Positions 22,600-34,700 of a stretch of 64,000 bases of DNA are shown one piece after another. The stretch spans positions 1,302,001-1,366,000 of the forward strand of contig JADANN010000431.1 in NCBI GenBank assembly GCA_018806985.1, written 5' to 3'. Source of the stretch: Angiostrongylus vasorum. Its lineage: Eukaryota; Nematoda; Chromadorea; Rhabditida; Metastrongylidae. The position numbers and the translations under genes are program-made. The notes under the pieces are model-generated. The model was not told the origin of the DNA and ran no database searches. It was given only the letters and a program-made list of their open reading frames with translations. Position 1 is the stretch's first letter, and each line of letters begins with the position of its first letter.

Positions 22600-24925
22600 A
22601 ATCTTTTTCCCCATGGTGGTGGTTCTATTCGAGCATGGCGCGTGCAAGTCGCATCTCCACGATCTGCAGAACAAATGCAGCTACGAGTACAGCTGACACA
22701 ACTTTGTTACGAACACGTCTGTTCGACGTGGAGTTGACCGACCGTCCTAGGGGACGCCTGCATTCTCGTGAAGTCCTCTCTACAGTTTTTTTCGCCCATC
22801 TGTCGTCTGTTCGTCCCATTATATGACCGGCCTATACATGTTTTGCTAACGATGGGTGTTCTCCTGTGTCTCCAAGATGAGACAGATTTGCAAGATTAGC
22901 GCTTCGCTTTTCGGCTAGGTGTCATGTGAGGTCAAATCTCAGAAAACATCGCTTAAACGCTTTGTGAGTAGGAAGCAGTATTGCTGACGTGATTGAAGTA
23001 TCACCCTCCCCACTTCCCGCGTTCTGAGGCCTGAATACGGCCCATTGAAGGTAAGCTGTCACATGGTTTGCGAGAACTACTCGAACTGTGCTTCTTTTCA
23101 TGCTTTCTATCTCAACTCAACTTCCGACAGAACAATTCCAGGTGGTTTTTCAGCGGTGGGTATTTTAGGGCCCGGAACGGAAGTTGTGGAAGTGAAAGGT
23201 TGGTGTATAACATTTCCGTTATGAATTTCATATCATGGCGGGAAGTTTTGGTGATCCCATCTTCGTTTATCAGGGCTAGCTGAGGAACACTATAATCACA
23301 TCCAGCAGTTTCTTCTTCTGTACCGATGTAGATCTGATGTAGATCTTCCTGCAAAGCTCTTCTGCTGCTGATATTTATTAGCATTTATTACTTGTCGTGT
23401 TAAACGTGTTCCAGTAGGATCAAGCTTCAGCTTTCTTCGCTTTTCCAGCAACACCTCAGTAGTAATGGAGATGCGATCGATTTTCTTGCTTGAGAAACTG
23501 AGGCGAATTCCGCACAGCTTTCCAATCTTTCGACAAGCAGCTCCTAGTCTTTGGTCGGGTCTTCTTTAATCTGCTAGATTTTTTCCTCGTGGTCGATGAA
23601 GAGAGTTCTTTTCCAGCTTACGGCTTAATCGAATCTTCACGCGAAGAAAGCGGTGATCGGAACCAGTACAGAATGACAGGACTACCGATGCGTTAAGTAC
23701 GCACCATCTTCTGTTTGTCAGAATGTGGTCGACCTCCGCATGAATCATGCCGTTAGAGACTCCCATGTCCAGCGGCAGCTTTCGTTCTTCTGGAAAGATG
23801 AGTTCTATGGACGAGACATACTGTAAACAGGAGTCTTGCGAGACGGTTTTCATTCTCATTACTTGATACTTGATACTTGAAAGGCTCGTCATCACTAGTT
23901 GTGCCGGCCCCAGCATAATCATCATTTTTCGGATGTTTGCTGGTTAAGCCATTGTGGTTCCCTAAAATCCCGAAGTCAGCATGGCCAAAGTCTGTGCAGG
24001 TCGCCACCACGACAGGTAGTAGCAGCCTTTGTGGATCAGAGGGAGATTTGCCACCATGCGACTTTGATACTAGGACGGTGGTGGATCCTAGTATTGGCTT
24101 ACTCTTAGCTAGGTTTCCTGATGGAAACGCAGGACTCCTTCTTGGCTTGGGAGACCCTGCCAGTGGATACATCCCCGCTGTAAATCGCAGCCCGACACCC
24201 AGGAACACCTCCCCGCCACGATCCGGCGGTAAACCGTTAGGAGGTTCACTCTGATTTCTTTCTTCTAATCCAAAATTTCCGATTCTGTGTTCTATCTCGT
24301 TGGTGTTTCCTATTCTGGAGTTGAAGTCTCCAACGAGGAATTTATAATACGCTTGATCATTGCGGATAACTTCATCCAGCTGAAAACAGAAGGCATCTAA
24401 TTCGTACACATCAGCTGCATGGCTCGATGACTGTGATTATGATAGTTCTCGATATTCTTATTGAACAAATATGATTCTATCTATGATTATGGTCTTCTTA
24501 TGGTGCGTCAGTTAGAGAAGGAGGACGGTCATGCAAGGAGAGAGCATCTACTACGAGCCGACGAGAAGAACAATGGGCTGGGGGGACGACAAAACGTATG
24601 CCATCGACATTTCGTGACCGGACCTTCCCTTCGTGGATGATAAAGGTCCCGCTTTTTAAGACGCCGTATTATGGCTTTGTTAATTTTTTGTTTATTGCAG
24701 TGCGATCACATAAAACTTGATGCGATCTGCGGCTTCAAGAATGACGTGAAGATCGGCTCCTGTGGAGAGGGTTCTGGCATTATACGTGCAAAGTAAGGAA
24801 AAGTCTCCACGGCGTGTCGTACATCTGTTCGTCAGATCCGATTCCAGTGACGTCCTGCATAACCTGTGGTTTTGTGGCCTCTCACCGGTCGCCTCACCCA
24901 TTGACGTCATAGACAGGAGCACCCA
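22600..24925 (-). pseudogene. RTE-type LINE remnant (endonuclease plus C terminus, RT missing)
   Basis: Non-LTR retrotransposon protein, minus strand, 5' end near 24925. The reading order is CTYNARTLSTGADLH (start of the endonuclease domain); FIIHEGKVRSRNVDGIRF; then YKFLVGDFNSRIGN, the AP-endonuclease signature GDFN. Next come AEVDHILTNRRWCVLNAS and FCTGSDHRFLRVKIRLS (the SDH motif), then SSRRALQEDL, and finally the C-terminal MGRTDDRWAKKTVE and ECRRPLGR. Frames shift several times. No reverse transcriptase palm was found between about 23112 and 22850, so this copy has lost that domain. A SINE-C copy is inserted inside the endonuclease (23868-24247). It is certainly inactive. Confidence 0.85.
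23868..24247 (-). repeat. SINE-C copy 3, nested in the RTE endonuclease
   Basis: On the minus strand it starts CCTCCTAACGGTTTACCGCC and ends with a tandem AAGTATC AAGTATC AAGTA tail. It splits the RTE frame between ..LEERN and NENRLA... The flanks AATCAGAGTGAA and AATGAGAATGAA look like a 12-base target duplication with two later changes. Confidence 0.8.
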
Positions 24926-25820
24926 GTGTGCAAGATACTGAGGCTGGCCTATTGCTGGTCGAACAATTTGATCCTCCTTGGAGTCCTGACTTAACCATGG
25001 AAGGGCGTGTACCAGTCTTCACTATGATGTAGATCCAAAGAAAAGGCGAAAAAAAAACAAAAAAAAGGAAGCAAACGAAGAAGCGAAATACCAATATCAC
25101 AAGGGGAAGTTGCATTAGCGTATTCGACGGGGCAGGCATCAAGTGCCAACTCCCTTCGGGGTATAGCTTAAGAACCGGATGTATTGAAAGTTCGTGAAAC
25201 GTTTTTGCTTTTTTTGCAAATATATGCACTTTCCGATAAATCTCCTACGCCTTTCCGACGAACTATCCAATGTCGAGCAATACACATATGATTTAAAATT
25301 ATGGCAGTGAGACTTTCACCGCTCGAAAAGAGATGGATAAGGATGCTTAATAATTCGAAATGCTTCCTTCTCGGTATACGATTGAAACCTTGCCTCTGTA
25401 TAAGTAAAAATCTTCCGAAGACTCATTGACAAAAAAACCGGTTACGGAAGATATATGGATGTTAATGCGGAGTTCTTCAGATTTGACTTTCATTCTGCAG
25501 AAAAAACTTCCATCTTGTAAAAATGAATCGTACTTGTTGAAAACCCAGCTATAAATGGAGTTTCTATTGAAACTATCGGAGAAACTTGTGAATGAGTGAA
25601 GAAGAAAATTGAAAACAAAAGACCAAATGAAGAAAGATTGAATGAGCGTGAAGCTTCTCTGATTTCACCATGGTTATCACAGTTAAGAAGTCGCTAGCTT
25701 GAAGAGTACGGTACTGCACAGGAATCTGCTATTCTCAGAATTACCATGCTCTATTCATTTCTGCATTAAGCATGCCACTTAACTGCAACACTTTGAAAAG
25801 TTGTCTGAGATTTATAAGTC
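24926..25820. other. Gene-less stretch
   Basis: Possibly the untranslated 5' region of the LINE (to about 25200), with an A-rich tract at 25046-25072. Nothing else was seen. Confidence 0.35.
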
Positions 25821-25822
25821 GA

Positions 25823-26238
25823 TATCTCCATATCCTCCCAACGGTTTACCACCTCATCGTGGCTGGGAGGTGTTCCTGGGTGTCGGACTGCGATGTACAG
25901 AGAAGCAACTCATCAATCCGGCAGGTTCTTCCAAGTTGAAAAGGAGTCCGGCGTTTCCATCAGGAGTCCTAGCTAAGAGTAAACCAATACCAGGATCCAC
26001 CACCGTACTGGTGTCAAAGTCGCATGGTGGCAAGTCTCCCTCTGATCCACAAGGGCTGCGACTGCCTGTGGTGGTGAAGACCTGGGTAGACTTTGGCCAA
26101 GTTGACTGCGGGATTCCAGGGAACCACGATGGCTTAACCAGCAAATTTCCGAGAAATGGAGATTATGCTGGGCCGCGCACAACCAGTGAGGACGGGCCGT
26201 TCAAGTGTTAAGTGTCAACTAAGTAAGTATCTCCATAT
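25823..26238 (+). repeat. SINE-C copy 4 with perfect 11-bp target duplication
   Basis: TATCTCCATAT at 25823-25833 is repeated exactly at 26228-26238. Between them lies a full SINE-C, from CCTCCCAACGGTTTACCACC to the tail AAGTGTCAACTAAGTAAG. This shows the element boundaries directly. The 136-codon frame inside is shared with the other copies but has no recognised product. Confidence 0.9.
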
Positions 26239-26892
26239 AAAGATTCCCGGCTTACTACCACCATTAGGAAGCAGACCCAGGGCAAATTAATTGGGGAGTT
26301 TTCACGATTGAATATCTGGACCCAATTCACTTTTTTGGATAGAGTCTGCGCTGACAGGCTGCTGTTATCGGAAAAAAAAGACTTGTTGATTGCTTTCGTA
26401 TTAGATTTCCACGAATCCGTGTTGTTCATCTTGTTTTCTCTTTCAACGGAACGAGGAAATCAATTCTTTATTCGGGTATAAACAGCCGCTATACATTTTT
26501 TACTATAAATCTCATCCTTAAAAGCTTTTATACTTCATTTTTTTTTACAAATCCTTGGCATTCATTGTGAAGTACCGATCGTTGACCAAGTGAGTGTTCC
26601 CCTCGGATAGTCGGACTTTCGGCAAGCAACGTCGCTTCAATGAAGTTAGCGAATTTGAATGGCTGATTAAGAGGAACGCACAAAGAGCCTTCAGTGCTTG
26701 GGCGCGCATGAGATAAGGTTATTGCAATACGCAGAAGATTTCTTCAGAGCACTGCATATGTTCTAAAGGAAAAAACAACTAACTCTTAGTAACTCAGAAG
26801 ATCGATTTCTATAAACAGCAGCATAAGTAATCGATGTATCTATAATATATGTTCTCATAAACCGTCCTTCTTGAGCCAATGAGAAGTCGTTA
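26239..26892. other. Gene-less stretch
   Basis: Nothing recognised. Confidence 0.4.
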
Positions 26893-26895
26893 TTA

Positions 26896-26946
26896 GTTGC
26901 TGTTGTTGTTGCTGTTGTTGTTGTTGTTGCTGTTGTTGTTGCTGTT
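26896..26946. repeat. (GTT)n/(GCT) microsatellite
   Basis: Triplet array of GTT with GCT interruptions. On the minus strand it gives a Thr/Ala run inside a spurious 155-codon frame. Confidence 0.95.
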
Positions 26947-27074
26947 CGATGGCTGACGTTCCCGCGACTTCGTCTTCTCAGACCTGTGCTGTTCCATGTG
27001 GGACCATGGGTGGTTATATTATGGATAACTAACTCTATCGCATATTTCCCCATTAATAGCTCTAGAGCTTGATA

Positions 27075-27260
27075 CGAGGGACACGAAGTCATTACAGACG
27101 CTCTACAATAGAAAAAATGACCCACTGGTTCGACTCTGCCCCCAAATCGCAGGCCAACTAATCCTCCAATTTCTCTGGGTCGGCAAATTGGTGCTCGATT
27201 TGTCTGGGAAAAGCTTCCTTCGATTAGCAAAGCCGGCGAATGCCTATGGTGAAGACGTGT
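27075..27260 (+). repeat. tRNA-like SINE, diverged
   Basis: CTCTACAATAGAAAAAATGA, then box B-like CTGGTTCGACTCTGCCC, then GGGTCGGCAAATTGG and TTTGTCTGGGAAAAGC, as in SINE-A/D bodies. It is followed by GGTGAAGACGTGTGAAC, a family H-like scrap. Confidence 0.5.
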
Positions 27261-27496
27261 GAACTACTATAGTACAGCCATTCCAGCCTTTCAAAATGAA
27301 TCAACTAGACCAATATTCGGCAAGGATTCGTTAAGAGGACAATGTCTTCAAGCAACGGCCGAACTAACACTTAAGTCTGAACACCTTCATAGATGACGGA
27401 TGTATGGCAAGTAACCGTGTGAAAGAAGTGCTGGGATTCGTAAAGATATTTAAATCCGGGTCATATAAATAGTAGTAGTAACGTCTTTAAAAAGTA

Positions 27497-27775
27497 TAAA
27501 GGATAAAGCTCTTGGCGTTGATCAATCCCTGAGGGATGCGCCATGCATTCGACTTCATTAAGTATCGCTGGAGGTGATTGAATGCATATCCGGCCTTTAC
27601 AATGACTCGCGGTGGCCTACCGATGTACCGAGCCAGTGCTGACATCTTCCCAGACAAGTCTGGTACCAATTTGCCGACCCCGGAGGGATGGAGGGCTTAG
27701 TGGGCCGTGGGCGCGGGGATCGATTCCACGTGTGTGTCGCAGTGGCGCCTCCAACCGCTGCGCCATATGCGTCCT
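27497..27775 (-). repeat. SINE-A copy, full length
   Basis: Close to the family consensus: the minus strand has GGCGCAGCGGTTGGAGGCG, CGTGGAATCGATCCCCGCGC and the full body, and ends AGAGCTTTATCCTTT. Confidence 0.92.
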
Positions 27776-28565
27776 AGTAACATCGTTAGATATAAAAAAA
27801 TAGAGCATATATGATATGATTGATAAGAATTTAATAAAAATAGTAAGACTTTCTTTCGACGTTGCACATATCATGCAGATGGCAGTTTTCACTCTTCAAG
27901 CTCCCATTTGCAAAGAATTCTTTCCATTTCACAAATCAAATTCTCTAAACGATGAACCAGACTACTCGGTCAACTCGTTGAGTTTCACCCTTTCACGAGA
28001 TTCAATGCCTATATGAAAGCGAGAAACTAGTTTTTCTAATTCCTTTAGTGCTTTAATGTATGATTAAAACCATTTGCAGAAACTATTAACGCTACAAAGG
28101 GCAAAGCCAATAATATTTCGTTCTATTCATGGCCTTACATGAGGTTGTTGAATTTTTGTCCAGCTAACGTTCCCACGTCTTCGTGTTCTTCAAAGATTGG
28201 TCGGAGTCGACTCCAGTGGAGCACCACCAGAGGATTCGCAGAAGACACCGTACAGAAAAAAAAGTTCCCTGATCTTTTTGCAAAAACCTTACGAAAGCTC
28301 ATGAATATAACAGCATATTATTGCTAATTCCTGTCCAGATTAAGTATCAGGCCGTTTTCAAGGAAAAAGAGCAAAGTAGTTTAGAAGTCTCTATGTTTCA
28401 AAAATAACGTTCTAACCAAAAAGAGTGTTCTATGAAGCGAACTTTTAAAAGTTTTCTTGACCTCAGTTGTTTATTGGCGCCAAAGGAATAGCACTGTTTT
28501 CATATCAACTTTGGGTACTTTTATATCATTCGTTCCATTATTATCAACGGCAGTCATCAACCATA
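27776..28565. other. Gene-less stretch
   Basis: Nothing recognised. The short plus frames at 27816-28327 have no splice support. Confidence 0.4.
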
Positions 28566-28855
28566 AAAAGGATAAAAAGAGGACAAAGCTCTCGGCGTTG
28601 ATCAATCACTGAGTGATGTGCTATGCATTCGCCTTCACTAAGCAACGTTTGGATGTGATTGCGTACATATCTGGCCTTTACAATGACTCGCGGTGGTCTA
28701 CCGATGTATCAAGCCACTGCTGCTATCCTCCCAGACAAGTCTGGTACCAATTTGCCGAACCCGGAGGGATGGATGGCTCGGTGGGCCATGCGCACGGGGA
28801 TCGATTCCACGTGTGTGTTGCAGGGCGTCTCCGACCACTGCGCCACACGCGCCCC
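28566..28855 (-). repeat. SINE-A copy, full length
   Basis: Minus-strand head GGGGCGCGTGTGGCGCAGTG, box B-like GGAATCGATCCCCGTG, and the body. It ends with the tail TTTGTCCTCTTTTTATCC. Confidence 0.92.
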
Positions 28856-28861
28856 TCATCA

Positions 28862-29050
28862 ATCACATGCTCTAATCTTCCTCAGTGGAAGTCACATTAA
28901 AATCGTACTGCGGAAACGTCAGCTACTGTTGTATTGTGTGTCTTTGCATGGAAGTAAATGTATGCCGTATAGCAACCTCGCGACTGCCGAACAAGAAAAC
29001 GACGCATCTTTCCATCATATCCAATTTTCGGTCTTGAAAGATCATTTACA
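28862..29050 (+). repeat. Family F copy 1 (TGGAAGTCAC repeat)
   Basis: CTAATCTTCCTCAGTGGAAG, GGAAACGTCAGCTACTGTTG, TATTGTGTGTCTTTGCATGG and GAACAAGAAAACGACGCAT are shared in order with 62190-62370. It holds a damaged version of the hammerhead-like core found intact at 62238. Confidence 0.75.
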
Positions 29051-30139
29051 TGTAGAGTAGCCTCCATTTTCTTTATCAGATTCTTCCTAACGTCACTGTT
29101 CACCAGACAGACTAGCTTTTTTCGCACAAATTCATAGTAGAAGTTTTGGATGTGGAAAGCGAAATGCTGATTGAACGGATTTCAGTGTGCTTGGCTTAGA
29201 TAAAGTCTTGTAAACTAAAACAGTTCTCTTTGCTCAATTTCCATGCCCTCATATTCATCGCATTCTCGGCAATTCTTCAAAAATGTGTCCATCAAATGAG
29301 CCGAGTTACCACAATTTCATCCGAGTTGCCTACATCAAGTCATTTTCATTTTTTGCATTGGTTTTTTTCGGCATGCAATCAATCTTGAAAAAGAATGAGT
29401 TGTTGATATGGATTTTTCAACAGATTGGATATGGGTGGCTAGCGAATAGACGTCTTCTTGCACTCAATCAAATCATTCCGTTCATACGTCATTCACTCTT
29501 TATGCTTCCGTCACTCGCCCTCTCCCTGCATTCCTTTCAGCTTCTTCGTCTCACCGCTTCACATCAAGCGTCACAACTCTATCCATCCACCTCGTATTTT
29601 CATTTCTCATCAAAAATCTCAGTGTTTGCAGACGATGTCTTCCTGCCCGTCACATTCTCGAAACTTCCACGTTAAAAAAAACGAACTTGCTTTTACCCTC
29701 AGCGTTTCCAGTTCATAAAAGGAAATTAGCGAGAACCCATGTTTTCCTCTTGAAACTGCGAGGAAATTACAACGACTTTGTCATAATCGAGAGCTTTTGA
29801 AGTCTTGCTAGTCAAAATACTCCTCAAATGTCTTTTTTTTTCCTCATTGACTGCTGTCATTTGTGACTGTGACTTTTTGCTTGGTTTCAAACTGACTTTA
29901 GTATTAATGTTTAAGATCATTTCTATAAATCTGCCTCCAGTGAACCGACCGCACTTAGCTGTAATCAAAAATTTCTCTTTACCAATGAATACGGAATTTA
30001 CACAGCAACCACATCAGTAAATTCCCAGCAAAGGGGAATTCGTATTCGATGAGGAGCACCCTGTTCTATTAAACAAGGCCACCAATGGTTGTACTCGTGT
30101 GAATGTTAAGAAATTACGTTAATACGATAAAGTAGAAGA
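29051..30139. other. Gene-less stretch, T/C-rich
   Basis: A 130-codon plus frame (29283-29675) arises in pyrimidine-rich sequence and is not supported as a gene. Nothing else was seen. Confidence 0.4.
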
Positions 30140-30355
30140 GGACTTGAACAACGTCCTACGACAGTGAAGAGTGGTTTCATTGTTTCGGGTCCAATCTGCG
30201 CCCTAGGCGTCCTCCGCGGGGTTGGTAAACTTATACGAGACTTGCGTAGGAAGAGAAGAATACTAAGTTGCTGCTCGACCATGCCATGAATGGAGTAGAA
30301 TGCATGGCGCATCACTATAAAGCTGATCAACGACGAATACTTTTGTATCTTTTTT
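30140..30355 (+). repeat. SINE-A, degenerate
   Basis: GGGTCCAATCTGCGCCC, GGGGTTGGTAAACTTATACG, GAATGCATGGCGCATCAC and CTGATCAACGACGAATAC follow the SINE-A order, with the box A head lost. Confidence 0.55.
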
Positions 30356-30834
30356 TCGCAAATTTTCCCACCGGCAATCAGTGAGCGCTGTGTTTTGGTG
30401 CTTCAAAAATGCTTTACTCGTACGGCCCCCCTCCAAACGGTGTTGACGTTTTCTCTTGAGAAAAATTGCTTTAACGGCGTTCGGCTTCCACATCTTTTTT
30501 GAGCGGTCGGTTATTTTTTCACTTTTGCTTTCATTTTTGAGTTAATTCTTAATATCGTCTCCGAATCTCCCTCATTAGGAAGACCGAACGAAGGAGTCGC
30601 TGCCAAAAAGATACATACATCCCTCGGGCTCACATCGTGGTGAAGACGTGCAAACGTTCTTGCAATATTAAACCGAGACCAGTTGATCCAACCAACAAGT
30701 GGCCGGATCAATATCTCGCATATCGGATGCTGCTTTCAATGACGTCAGAAAGTGAGAGGACCTGTTAAAAAAACAAAAATCTCGGGTTACGCACTATGTC
30801 AGTAGAACCGAATCTGACGAAAGCACACACAACA
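30356..30834. other. Gene-less stretch
   Basis: CTCACATCGTGGTGAAGACG at about 30630, followed by TGCAAACGTTCTTGC, resembles family H. Otherwise nothing. Confidence 0.35.
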
Positions 30835-32693
30835 CGCTATAGATATTAATCGCTTCTCTACGCGCACAGTGCTAGAACACTGTGCTCATACGCCGAAATC
30901 AGGCCCTCTCGAAGACGCAGATCACTTCAAATTCCAACTTATCCCACTAGAAAAGAGCAGGAAGACCGAGAAACGCCAACACGAAATATCGACGACATAG
31001 GCTTTGTCATCCACCCGTACATTGTCCATCTCGTCGACTCGTAGGAGATGCTCTATCCTTGCATGGCCGTCCTTCCTCTCCTAACTGACACAACATAGGA
31101 ACATCATAATCATAGTCATCGCCCGATGCAGCTAATGAGCACAGAGTGGATGAGTTCTACTATCAGTTGGAGAAAGTTATCCGCAATAATAAAGCGCATT
31201 ATAAATTTGCTGTCAGAGCCTTCGACGCCAGACCAGAAAGAAGCCAACGAGAGCGAATACATGATCGGATATTTTCGATTGGGAGAAAGAAATAAAAGTG
31301 GAAACCGTCTTGCAGGACTCCTGTCTGCAGCATTCTTCCAGGGAGACTCGTTTTTCCAATAGGAAAACTGCCGCTGATGGACATGGGAGTCTCCTCACAG
31401 CATTATTCATACCTAGATCGGACGTTTTCTGGCAAATAGAATATGGTACCCACTTGATAGATCGGTAGTGCGACCATTTTAACTGGGTCCAATTCCAGCC
31501 TTCTTCGCTCAAAGATTCGATTAAGCCATAGGCTGGAAAAGAATTCATTCCATTGACCACGAAGAAATAGTCTGGCTGTACACGGAGAATAAATTCTTAA
31601 CGAATTATTATAGAAGCACTACTGGAAGATTAAACAGGACCGGACCGGAGACTAGAAGCTGCTTTTCGAAGGACTTAAGAGTTAAGCCGAATTCGCTTCT
31701 GTTTCCCAAACAAGAAGATCAGATCGCAACTGCATTACCATTGAAGAGTTGCTCGAAAAGAAAAAGGAAACTGAGGTTTGGTCCTACTGCAAAGCGTTTA
31801 AAACGGCTATTAATGAATGACAGTTGCAAAAGACCTTTGACTGAGGAGCTATATTGGTGCATGCAGAAAAAAAGCTGTTACTAACAATATAAAGAGGAAC
31901 TGTTCTGAAAAAAAATGCTGTCAGCACTCGTGTGAGTACGTGCGAGTGTCACGCTGTTATCCCTGATGAACGAAGACTGGATCACAAAAACTCTTGGCTT
32001 TGATGCGGAATTAATAACGGAGAAGTTTTACACCAATCTCTTTCGATCCACAATCCCCCGTCTCTGGTCCTAAAGTCTTTACTGGAGAAAAAATCACCTG
32101 TAATCCTACCCTCTGACGTTCGAGCTGCGATAGAAACAGATGACATAAAAAAGGCACAGCTTCAGGACACGATAATATCACCGCCGACTTCGTTAGAATT
32201 GGAAGTCACAATTTACACATACTTCTCTCAAACCATATGAGAGCTTAGCTTCAAAAGCAAAAAAATCCCAGACCAGTGGAGGACGCTGAACACGGTCAAC
32301 ATCCTGCTTAAGAAATGAGGGAAAGGGTCTTTGAATCAATCGTCCAATACGCTTCTTGACCGATCTTTATAAGCTCCTCACGAACGTTGTCTTGTCGCGC
32401 ATATAAAGGGCATTGGTTGAATAGCAAGCAGTAGAGCAAGTAGGATTTTGATAAGCATTCTGCTGAATGGACCACATCCAAGCTGTGTTCAGGGTCACAG
32501 AAGTTTGCCGGGAATACCCTACCTTTAGTCCTGACTTTCGTGGATTGAGAAAAAGGGTTTGACAGCGTTGAAGCGAATGAAATCCTATCAGCTGTTGTCG
32601 ATTGAGGAATAAATCCATCCCACATAAGAACTTAATCTTGCTGTCATCGGAATTACACCACGAAAACATAGCTATTCCAAGGAACTCTTATCA
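30835..32693 (+). pseudogene. RTE-type LINE remnant with decayed endonuclease and RT
   Basis: Plus-strand pieces in order: TVLEHCAHT; then the endonuclease segment ANESEYMIGYFRLGERNKSG followed by NRLAGLLSAAFFQG; and at about 32260 LQKQKIPDQWRTLNTVNIL, the RT finger region. At about 32530-32600 LVLTFVD*EKGFDSVEANEI carries the palm A-box core (F-x-D-x-E-K-x-F-D-S) with a stop inside, followed by LSAVVD*GINPSHIRT. Frameshifts and stops are frequent. It is cut off at 32694 by a SINE-B. It is inactive, and the strand is opposite to the copy at 22600. Confidence 0.82.
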
Positions 32694-32995
32694 GCCAATT
32701 TCGACTACAGCCTCAGCTTAACTGGCTACATGGCCGATATGGGCTCACCAGATCAGTCCCGTTGACGAGTGATTGCTGATGACACTTTTAGATAGAAAAC
32801 TAGCTGAGAGAAATGCAGAGCAAGGTCCTCCGTGGAGAATTTTTGTAATGAGCGAGCTCCCAGAAAGGGAAATCGTGGTTCCATCAGGCTCTGGTTCCAA
32901 GTTTTGCCAATATCTCAGCATCAGGTTGATTTCGCATAATACCCTACCATGAAAATTGTAGTAGGCAGCGAATAAGAAAGCAAACATTATGTGAA
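32694..32995 (+). repeat. SINE-B copy, near full length
   Basis: From TTTCGACTACAGCCTCAGCT through AACTAGCTGAGAGAAATGCA, GAGCGAGCTCCCAGAAAGGG, AAATCGTGGTTCCATCAGG and TTTTGCCAATATCTCAGCAT to the end GTAGTAGGCAGCGAATAAG. It abuts the LINE remnant. Confidence 0.8.
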
Positions 32996-33884
32996 TGATT
33001 GCTGATCAACTGATCTCATCATTATTCCCGTTAGAGCTCCTTTCGTTAGTGTAACAGGAAAAGTGTTGCACTTGTCGTACAAGTCGTTTTTCTGTCAGCA
33101 TTTCTCGAAGTGGTCATGAAGCCTGTTTCTTCAACGCGACCTCGACACGCCTCGAATATATTTTTTCTTGGTTATTTGTTCATAAACTTGCAATCAATTT
33201 GGTGATACAATAGACAAAACTACTTGTTTGCAAAAAGTGTAACTGAATTCAGCTAAGCATGGAAAACGAGCCAATCTGCCGCATCCACTACTCCCTTGAG
33301 GGCTCGTATATGCTGGATTTTGGTCCGTGTACAACTGCCCACACACTGGGAAGGCAAACCATCCATTTTCTACTGAATTCCCATTAGAGCACCTTTGCAA
33401 TGTCAACTAAGGGCTTTTTTTCAACATATTTGTTCGCAAACGCAGTAAACAAGATTGTTCAAGCTTCACTCCAACAATTTAGCTTATTGCAAAAATCATT
33501 CCACATTTCCTAATTTTGGGTCCGTCACAAATTTATCCTTGATGCGCAATATCCTCCCATGGCAGTTCTCGCATTTTCCATTTCGTTTTAATTCACTTTG
33601 CGTAATTTTACCCTGGCTATCGAACTCAATTTAGATGCGACTCGTCGAGGAGATAAAAATGTTTCCATCACTAAAAATTACCGCCATCAGTAGATAAAAA
33701 GAGAGGAAGGAAAAGAGCTTAAAAAAGCGTTTTCGTTAGTTTAACGCTCACTCTTGCCTAACACTAAAAGTACTTGTTTTTTTTTCGGCATTTAACTGAC
33801 TCGTCAAGCAATGGTGGTCATAAAGGCTTGTTTAAGCCGATAATTTGCAGCGCTTAATAAGAAACTCTTTTACTGATAAAATGA
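32996..33884. other. Gene-less stretch
   Basis: Nothing recognised. Confidence 0.45.
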
Positions 33885-33990
33885 CAAAAGATGAAGAGTT
33901 CAGTATTGATCAGTCCCTGAGGGATGCATGCAATCGACTTCGTGAAGCGTCGTCGAGATGATTGAGTGCATGTCCGTTTAGTCCTGGATG
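33885..33990 (-). repeat. SINE-A 3' fragment
   Basis: Only the last 100 bases: GATCAGTCCCTGAGGGATGC, ATGCAATCGACTTCGTGAAG, GATTGAGTGCATGTCC. Confidence 0.7.
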
Positions 33991-34289
33991 CACGGTCGAT
34001 GCGGTAATCTCATCCACTGTGTATGACAGAGCACGTGGTAGTAGCTCGTTGACATCATTTCCCAGCTTTTTGAGCAGTATCCGTTACACGTCTACCAAAT
34101 CCACTCCTAACATCAATAAATTAAAGAGCAAAACAGCACTCTCGGTACCTGTTGGAAATCTATTAAAATTCTGCAAGGGAAGCGATATTTCCATGAGTTT
34201 AGCTGGGTTTTCAACCAGGCTGCAAAATTCGACTGGAACCCCATTAATTCATTTTAATACATAGAATGCGAGCGCTTCAGTCCGGAAAT

Positions 34290-34700
34290 ACCAGGAATCC
34301 AGAAAGAATTGACAATATTCATGAAGAAGACGAAAAGGCTCATGCAGCATCCAAAACCATGCTCAGATAAGTTCGAAGAAGTTTGCGAATGATGAATGCG
34401 AGGAAACGAAACGAATCATAGAGTTCTAGGATTTGCACAGCAGATTTGAAGACGGGTTGTGCAAGAATATATATAAAAATAGAAATGCACGGCTGTGCAT
34501 CAGATAGTACGTGAATCTCGGCAGTTCTCCCATTCGGTTCCTTTATTTCGCCTTTCCACAACTTCACCATCGGATATCGCCAGCCTTTGTTGATCGGGGG
34601 AAAGCTCTTCCCGGACAAATCTGGCATTAACATCCCGGCATTAGAGTGGACGCTTGGTTGGTTTACGGCGAGTCCAACCACCAGCTTTACATGTATTACT
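34290..34700 (+). repeat. Degenerate SINE-D-like block
   Basis: GAATTGACAATATTCATGAA and GATGCGAGGAAACGAAACGA parallel the SINE-D 3' half. From 34500, CCCGGACAAATCTGGCATTA and CGGCATTAGAGTGGACGC look like the reverse of a SINE body, so two opposed fragments may be joined. Confidence 0.4.

Noticed and set aside
25801..26211. 136-codon frame starting PPHRGWEVFLGVGL
   Set aside because: The same frame exists in every SINE-C copy with stops and shifts; no family recognised and no selection visible.
29283..29675. 130-codon hydrophobic frame
   Set aside because: Built from T/C-rich intron-like sequence; no splice or start support.
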